From UBA9676 sp036522155 (GTDB lineage Bacteria; Actinomycetota; Actinomycetes; Streptosporangiales; Streptosporangiaceae), in assembly GCA_036522155.1 (NCBI GenBank), contig DATDGI010000332.1, positions 1-17,531 of the forward strand: 17,531 bases of DNA, in the 5' to 3' direction. The stretch's first letter is position 1. Each line of letters opens with the position of its first letter. The notes beneath the pieces were generated by a model. That model did not search any database and had not been told where the DNA came from. It worked only from the letters and a program-made list of their open reading frames with translations. Shown piece after piece: positions 13,561-17,531 of the stretch. Both the position numbers and the translations under genes were made by a program.

Positions 13561-13596
13561 ATAGGTAATATGGCATATAGCTATTTAGCTGTCTAG
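13561..13596 (-). promoter_or_regulatory. Promoter and operator-like site of the MFS remnant
   Basis: On the minus strand TAGACA (13590-13595) is followed after 17 bases by CATATT (13567-13572), a plausible core promoter. Inside the spacer lies AGCTA-TT-TAGCT (13579-13590), a 12-bp inverted repeat. ATATAGCTA (13575-13583) is identical to nine bases of the site before ridA. It is probably bound by the ArsR-type regulator encoded at 14219-14542. Confidence 0.55.
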
Positions 13597-13635
13597 TCGG
13601 TCATTGCCCAGCTCGCCAGCCCCTAGCCATGCGGC

Positions 13636-13665
13636 CGGCCTGCCCGTGCATGACGCGGGAGGCCG
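13636..13665 (-). terminator. Hairpin terminator downstream of ridA
   Basis: CGGCCT-g-CCCG pairs with CGGGAGGCCG, a 10-bp stem with one bulged base and a 9-base loop. It starts about nine bases past the ridA stop on the minus strand, between ridA and the promoter of the MFS remnant, so the two were separate transcripts. Confidence 0.55.
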
Positions 13666-13673
13666 AACGCGTC

Positions 13674-14075
13674 TCAGTGATCGCGTTCCTGCGGGGACCT
13701 GTGGGCGATAACGGTCACCTCGACCTGCATCCCGGCGGTCAGGCCGGCACCCACCGTGGTGCGCACCGGCTTGCTGGGCCCAGGAAAATGCTTCTCGTAG
13801 CTGGCGTTGAAGTCAGCAAACTGGTCGAGATCGCTCAGGTGCACCAAGCAGGACACGACATCCTTCAGCGAGGCGCCCGCGGCGCCCAGCAGCACCTCGA
13901 TATTGCGAAACGTCTGCGCGGTCTGGCCGGCGATGTCATCGCTGACCAACTGCCCCGTCTCTGGATCGAACCCGCCCTGCCCGGACAGGAAGATCCAGTC
14001 CGCCACCGCCAGCCCCGGAGAATACGGCCCGCCCCGCGCCGGGGCCCCGGCGCGGCTGATGAGTTCCTTCGTCAC
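13674..14075 (-). CDS. RidA-family (YjgF/YER057c/UK114) protein
   Basis: The 133-residue product has the usual RidA length. Known RidA proteins hydrolyse reactive enamine/imine intermediates released by PLP enzymes. Hallmarks are PYSPGLAVADWIFLSGQ (18-33), the QTAQTFRNIEVLLGAAGASLKDVVSCLVHLSDL block (51-83), the catalytic Arg105 in KPVRTTVGAGL, and Glu119 near the final strand. The GTG start was chosen over ATGs at about 14111 because an AGGAGGC Shine-Dalgarno lies five bases before it and the family begins near here. The conserved Arg suggests deaminase activity, although subfamilies without it act differently. It lies downstream of the ArsR gene with its own operator-like site. Confidence 0.9.
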   Translation of the reverse strand: MTKELISRAGAPARGGPYSPGLAVADWIFLSGQGGFDPETGQLVSDDIAGQTAQTFRNIEVLLGAAGASLKDVVSCLVHLSDLDQFADFNASYEKHFPGPSKPVRTTVGAGLTAGMQVEVTVIAHRSPQERDH

Positions 14076-14112
14076 AGTGCCTCCTGTTGCCCCCGCGAGC
14101 AATCCCATCATA

Positions 14113-14132
14113 ATATAGCTAAGGGCCTATAT
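14113..14132 (-). promoter_or_regulatory. Operator-like inverted repeat upstream of ridA
   Basis: ATATAG and CTATAT (14113-14118 and 14127-14132) flank 8 bases, giving a 20-bp inverted repeat. Its core TATAG-N8-CTATA has exactly the arm length and spacing of the perfect palindrome in the arsR-phzF intergenic region. It overlaps -10-like sequences (minus-strand TATTAT) ahead of the ridA start. Confidence 0.6.
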
Positions 14133-14218
14133 ACTACCCACGCAGATGGCGGACTCTCATGCCGGGAGGGTTCACAAGAACTCAAGGCGGGCCCGTCTGG
14201 ACGCCCGGCCCGTCTGAT

Positions 14219-14542
14219 CTAGAGCTCGTCGCGGAGCCGCCGCGTGAAGGCGCGGATAGCTTCCTCATCGCGCTTGTAGAAGGTCCACTGCCCGACGCGC
14301 TTGGATGTGACCAGCCCGGCCCGGGCCAGTGCCTGCAGATGCGAGGTGGCCGTGGGCTGGGCGACACCCAGCTTGTCGGCGATGTAGATCACGCAGACCC
14401 CGTCGTCGACGAGGTCCCCGTCGCGCTGAGGCGGAAAGTGCTCGACCGGGCTGCGGAGCCACTCCAGGATCTGCAGCCGCTTGGGACTGGCCAGAGCACG
14501 GAAGACCTCGGCCGCGGGGAACACGGGTGCTGAGGCTGCCAT
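14219..14542 (-). CDS. ArsR/SmtB-type winged-helix regulator
   Basis: The 107-residue product has the ArsR fold: FRALASPKRLQILEWLRS, then the recognition helix region in IADKLGVAQPTATSHLQALARAGLVTSKRVGQWTFYKRDEEAI with its wing. The alpha-3 metal motif ELCVCDL is absent. The equivalent stretch is DDGVCVIYIADKLG with a single Cys, so a metal sensor is unlikely and an organic or redox ligand is more probable. A Gly/Asp-rich loop HFPPQRDGDLVDDGVC precedes it. The ATG lies 22 bases from a perfect 18-bp palindrome shared with the divergent phzF promoter, so autorepression is expected. Candidate regulon members are phzF, ridA and the MFS remnant. The ligand is probably a metabolite handled by PhzF or RidA. 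Confidence 0.88.
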   Translation of the reverse strand: MAASAPVFPAAEVFRALASPKRLQILEWLRSPVEHFPPQRDGDLVDDGVCVIYIADKLGVAQPTATSHLQALARAGLVTSKRVGQWTFYKRDEEAIRAFTRRLRDEL

Positions 14543-14564
14543 GACATCACCCCAGTCCCGGATG

Positions 14565-14582
14565 TATAGTTAGCTAACTATA
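14565..14582. promoter_or_regulatory. Perfect 18-bp palindrome, predicted ArsR operator
   Basis: TATAGTTAGCTAACTATA is identical to its reverse complement over all 18 bases. It lies between the divergent arsR and phzF genes. On the minus strand TATACA (14560-14565) could serve as the arsR -10, touching the palindrome. The length and symmetry suit a dimeric winged-helix repressor. Confidence 0.75.
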
Positions 14583-14612
14583 TTTCTACATTACTTTGGA
14601 GTATACCGGATC

Positions 14613-15602
14613 ATGGCCAAGCCTGGGGTTATCCCGAGCTCTGTGGGGTGGAACGGGTCGGCCGAACTCCACCCGTACTTCGTATGCGACGTCTTCACAT
14701 CCGAGCCCCTGCAGGGAAACCAGCTCGGCGTGTTCATCGACGGCCGCCCGTTCGGGACGCAGCAGATGCAGCGCCTGGCGCGGGAGATGAACTTCGCTGA
14801 GACCGTTTTCCTCTTCCCGCCGCACGACGGCGGTGACGCCAGGCTGCGGATCTTCACCCCCACTACTGAGCTGCCGTTCGCCGGGCACCCCATCCTTGGC
14901 ACGGCGTTCGTCGTCGGCGCGGCTCTGGGCACCGACACCGTGAACCTGGAAACGGGCGCCGGCCTGGTGCCCATCGCGCTGGAACGCGACGGCGACCGGA
15001 TCGTGTTCGGGTGGATGAGGCAGCCGGTCCCGGCCTGGGAGCCGTTCGAGCGGGAACGTGAACTGCTTGGCGCCCTGGGCACCGGATCATCGCTCCTGCC
15101 GGTCGAGGTCTACCGCAACGGGCCGCCACACGTCTATGTTCGGCTCCCCAGCGAGGAAGCCGTTGCCGGGCTCAGGCCAGACCTGGCCGCCCTGGCCGAC
15201 CTGGAGGTTGCCGTGAACTGCTTCGCGGGCCGCGGCCGCTCGTGGAAAACGAGAATGTTCTACCCGTCCGCCGGCGTGCACGAAGACCCGGCGACGGGCT
15301 CGGCCGCGGGCCCGCTGGCAATCCATCTGGCGCGGCACGGGCAGACCGCCTTCGGCGATCAGATCGAGATCCGCCAGGGTGCGGAGATCGGGCGCCCTTC
15401 GGTGCTCTACGCAACCGCGGCTGGCAGCGGCGACACAATCGACTCCGTCCACGTCGGCGGCACCGCCCTCATCGTCGCCGAGGGTCGCTTCCGGATCACG
15501 GCCGACCCCGCCAGGCCGTCCGCTGGCAGCCGTGCCTCCCAAGCAGTAGGTCGCGCGTTCGAACCCCGCTCGGGCGGCCGATTCGGTGAAGCTCGTCGTT
15601 GA
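14613..15602 (+). CDS. PhzF-family (phenazine-biosynthesis-like) isomerase
   Basis: The 329-residue product resembles the PhzF/YddE family, with diaminopimelate-epimerase-like fold, which isomerises or epimerises small substrates by Glu-based proton transfer. The catalytic Glu is Glu63 in REMNFAETVFLF. FTPTTELPFAGHPILGT (81-97) and EDPATGSAAGPLAIHL in the C-terminal half are the conserved ligand loops. GGAG (14598-14601) lies 11 bases before the ATG. Phenazine genes are absent, so the real substrate is unknown. The last ~30 residues (after GRFRI) do not look like the family and are encoded across a tRNA-like sequence, so the natural C-terminus has probably been replaced. It is divergent from the ArsR gene and shares its palindrome. 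Confidence 0.85.
   Translation: MAKPGVIPSSVGWNGSAELHPYFVCDVFTSEPLQGNQLGVFIDGRPFGTQQMQRLAREMNFAETVFLFPPHDGGDARLRIFTPTTELPFAGHPILGTAFVVGAALGTDTVNLETGAGLVPIALERDGDRIVFGWMRQPVPAWEPFERERELLGALGTGSSLLPVEVYRNGPPHVYVRLPSEEAVAGLRPDLAALADLEVAVNCFAGRGRSWKTRMFYPSAGVHEDPATGSAAGPLAIHLARHGQTAFGDQIEIRQGAEIGRPSVLYATAAGSGDTIDSVHVGGTALIVAEGRFRITADPARPSAGSRASQAVGRAFEPRSGGRFGEARR
15531..15580 (+). other. tRNA-like 3' fragment, possible attachment-site remnant
   Basis: CTCCCAA (15536-15542) reads as an anticodon loop with anticodon CCC (Gly) flanked by TGC/GCA. A T-arm-like segment follows at 15553-15569: GCGCG, TTCGAAC, CCCGC, with one mismatch in the 5-bp stem. No 5' half, D-arm or matching acceptor strand exists upstream, and the stretch lies inside the 3' end of the phzF-like frame. 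It resembles the 3' tRNA segments that integrative elements duplicate on insertion. Chance resemblance cannot be excluded. Confidence 0.4.
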
Positions 15603-15830
15603 CCCTGGCATCGTCCAGCCGGCCTGGCCCGTGCGGTATGGGCGGCGGGCTGAGATGTCTCGGGCGGGTGTGTCGTGGGGCCGGTGGTCTATCCTGGCTT
15701 GGGCGTTGTGGGGCGCCGCCGGGTCCGCGGGCAGGACTTAGTCCACCTTCAAAGTTTCTAGATGGCTGATTGCGGGCGACTTCCTGACCGGCCTGGGCAC
15801 GCGGACCTCCAGGGCCGTAGGGGAGACGTC

Positions 15831-17372
15831 ATGGCAGTGCTTCCAGCCCAGCCGCACCTCGACCATCTGCGCCGCCAGGCACGCGATCTGCTGCGCGCCG
15901 CGCGCGCTGGCGACGCCACCGCGACCGCCCGCATACTCGCGCTGTCGGATCGGCTCACACTGGCCGCCGCCCAGCTGGCTGTAGCCCGCGACTACGGGTT
16001 CGCAAGCTGGGCGAAGCTCAAGGAGGAAGTCCAGGCCCGCGTCGAGGACCTGCCCCGCCTAGCCCAGGAGTTCTGCGAGGCCAGCATCCGAGACTGGACC
16101 GGCCGTGCGCCCAGAATGCTCGCCGCACGACCGGAACTCGCCGACTACAACTTCGCCACTGCCGTGGTCCTCGGCGAGATCGGGAAGGTCCGCAGCGCCA
16201 TCGATGCCGACCCTGGTCTTGTTACCAGGCCAGATCCGCGGACAGGCTGGACCGCGCTGCACGCCGCGTGCGCGTCGCGGTGGCATCAGCTCGACCCGGC
16301 CCGGGGCGACGGACTGCTTGCCGTCGCCGCGCTGCTGCTCGACGCCGGAGCAGATCCCACCGGTCGCGCTGACGGCACTCAGTGGACGCCGCTGCGCTGT
16401 GCGGTCGCAGGGGCGGCGAATCCCGCGATCACGCAGTTGCTGCTCGACCGGGGCGCGTTGCCAGCCGACAGCGACCTATACCTGGCCGGCTTTGCTGACG
16501 ATCATCAGTGCCTGCGGATGCTGCTCGACCATGCCGCCGACGTGCGTGCCATCGCGAGGATGGCGCTCGCGGCGCCGATCAGCGGCAACGACGTAGAAGG
16601 AGTGCGGCTGCTACTTGAGGCCGGCGCTGATCCCGGCCAATATCACAACGACGACGACCAGCCATGCCCGGTGATCTCCGCCGTGGTGCAGGCAAACGGC
16701 ACCGCCGGCATCCTCGATCTGCTCCTCACCCACGGTGCCGACCCAGCGCTGCCGGGCCCGGACGGCAAATCGCCGCTTGCGCTGGCAACCAGCATGGGGC
16801 GTGCGGATCTGGCGGAACTGCTTCGCCAGCATGGTGCCCCCGATGACGCAACCGATATCGACGTGTTCCTGTCGGCGTGCCTTCGCGCCGACCGCGCAGG
16901 CGCAGAACGCCTGCTCGCCAGCCAGCCTGATCTTCTCAGCCAGCTCACAAGCGAGCAGCAAGCCACCACGATGATCCGGGCCGCGGAGACCGGCAACACC
17001 GAGGCCATGCGGATCATGCTCGACGTGGGCTTCCTCATCAATGCTCTCGGCGGAGATAACGGGAGCACGGCGCTGCACGCCGCCGCCTTCTCGGGTAGCG
17101 CGGACGTCACCAGGCTCCTGATCGAGCGAGGCGCCGACGTCGAGGCGCGCGACAGCGAATGGGATGACACCCCTGTCGGCTGGTCAGTTGTTGGCAGCGG
17201 CTTCAAGCCGGAAGACAACCCGGGCGCCGACTGGCTGGCCACCATCGGCGTGCTGGTCGAAGCCGGTGTCTCCCTCGACGGCATCACACTCAGCCCGGAC
17301 GACCCCAAGCCGCCCAGCCCAGACGTCGCTGACCTGCTGCGTCACTACGGTGTCCGTGATGAGCAGCGCTAG
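15831..17372 (+). CDS. Ankyrin-repeat protein
   Basis: The 513-residue product begins with a helical segment (PHLDHLRRQARDLLRAARAGD, then LAVARDYGFASWAKLKEEV, ending near residue 67) seen at the start of many actinobacterial ankyrin proteins. Ankyrin units follow, for example GWTALHAACASR, LLLDAGADP, GVRLLLEAGADPG, DLLLTHGADPALPGPDGKSPLALATSMGRADLAELL and STALHAAAFSGSADVTRLLIERGADVEARD. Not all are canonical; several lack the TPLH turn. There is no signal peptide or membrane helix, so it is a cytoplasmic protein-binding scaffold of unknown partner. The ATG was chosen because GGGGAGA lies six bases upstream; an in-frame ATG 69 bases earlier lacks such a site. The preceding 228 bases hold no gene I can recognise. 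Confidence 0.88.
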   Translation: MAVLPAQPHLDHLRRQARDLLRAARAGDATATARILALSDRLTLAAAQLAVARDYGFASWAKLKEEVQARVEDLPRLAQEFCEASIRDWTGRAPRMLAARPELADYNFATAVVLGEIGKVRSAIDADPGLVTRPDPRTGWTALHAACASRWHQLDPARGDGLLAVAALLLDAGADPTGRADGTQWTPLRCAVAGAANPAITQLLLDRGALPADSDLYLAGFADDHQCLRMLLDHAADVRAIARMALAAPISGNDVEGVRLLLEAGADPGQYHNDDDQPCPVISAVVQANGTAGILDLLLTHGADPALPGPDGKSPLALATSMGRADLAELLRQHGAPDDATDIDVFLSACLRADRAGAERLLASQPDLLSQLTSEQQATTMIRAAETGNTEAMRIMLDVGFLINALGGDNGSTALHAAAFSGSADVTRLLIERGADVEARDSEWDDTPVGWSVVGSGFKPEDNPGADWLATIGVLVEAGVSLDGITLSPDDPKPPSPDVADLLRHYGVRDEQR

Positions 17373-17531
17373 CGAGGCGGCAGAGCCACCTCATGGTCTG
17401 ATGGCTGCCCAGGCTCAGCTAACGAGATACCGGGGTGCCAACCGGGCGCCCAGGTAGCGTCGGGGTATGTGGCGTGGCCGGAGTTGGTGCGAGGCGTGTG
17501 TTGCCGACCGGGCCTGGGCGGCAGGCAGGAT
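17373..17531. other. Non-coding right edge
   Basis: Nothing recognisable is seen after the ankyrin gene; no complete hairpin terminator or start of another gene could be supported. Confidence 0.35.

Noticed and set aside
15531..15580. Intact tRNA gene
   Set aside because: No 5' acceptor strand, D-arm or complete anticodon stem is present; only a 3'-like fragment can be argued.
1..17531. CRISPR array, phage defence cassette or complete mobile element
   Set aside because: No regularly spaced repeats, Cas or defence families, or integrase were seen; only the transposase tail and one ordinary toxin-antitoxin-like pair.

Overview
The window looks like chromosomal accessory DNA from a high-G+C filamentous actinobacterium. 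The evidence is strongly G/C-biased third codon positions, many GTG starts, leaderless-looking promoters, a DUF6247-type gene, a YtrA-like GntR regulator, an IS481-type transposase end and a sulfur-type actinobacterial leader peptide. The order (Streptosporangiales or Streptomycetales) is a guess.

Layout. 1-146: 3' end of an IS481-like transposase. 438-1416 (-): a coupled VOC-fold and YdeI-like pair. 1608-2426 (+): a toxin-antitoxin-like pair (ribbon-helix-helix-like antitoxin, PIN toxin) with a leaderless promoter and a perfect palindrome over its -35. 2773-4442: a membrane-anchored beta-propeller protein (-) divergent from a small GntR regulator (+), with a 17-bp inverted repeat between them. 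4585-5331 (+): a promoter, a long leader and a chimeric gene joining the start of a rhodanese to the end of a COG4529-like FAD/NAD(P)-binding protein. 5488-9424 (-): a sulfonate-type operon of TauD-like dioxygenase, substrate-binding protein, ATPase and permease. Ahead of it lie a 26-codon Cys-containing leader peptide (9573-9653) and a leader with mutually exclusive hairpins. 9733-9914 (+): a frameshifted LUD-domain remnant. 10033-12530 (-): a tandem HD-GYP/LuxR regulator and two SnoaL-like proteins. 12546-13431 (-): a half-length, frameshifted MFS gene running into a DUF6247 gene. 13674-15602: RidA (-), ArsR-type regulator (-) and PhzF-like protein (+). 15831-17372 (+): an ankyrin-repeat protein.

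How the parts fit. Two units look functional and coordinated. The first is the sulfonate operon, where the leader peptide suggests cysteine- or sulfur-responsive attenuation. The second is the ArsR/PhzF/RidA (formerly plus MFS exporter) cluster. A perfect 18-bp palindrome lies in the arsR-phzF promoter region, and related TATAG-type sites precede ridA and the MFS gene, so one small regulon is likely.

The window also carries several decay scars: a rhodanese/flavoprotein fusion, a truncated MFS, a LUD fragment and a tRNA-like 3' fragment inside the phzF tail. Together with the transposase end they indicate a rearranging accessory region. All assignments come from reading the sequence by eye; no searches were run.
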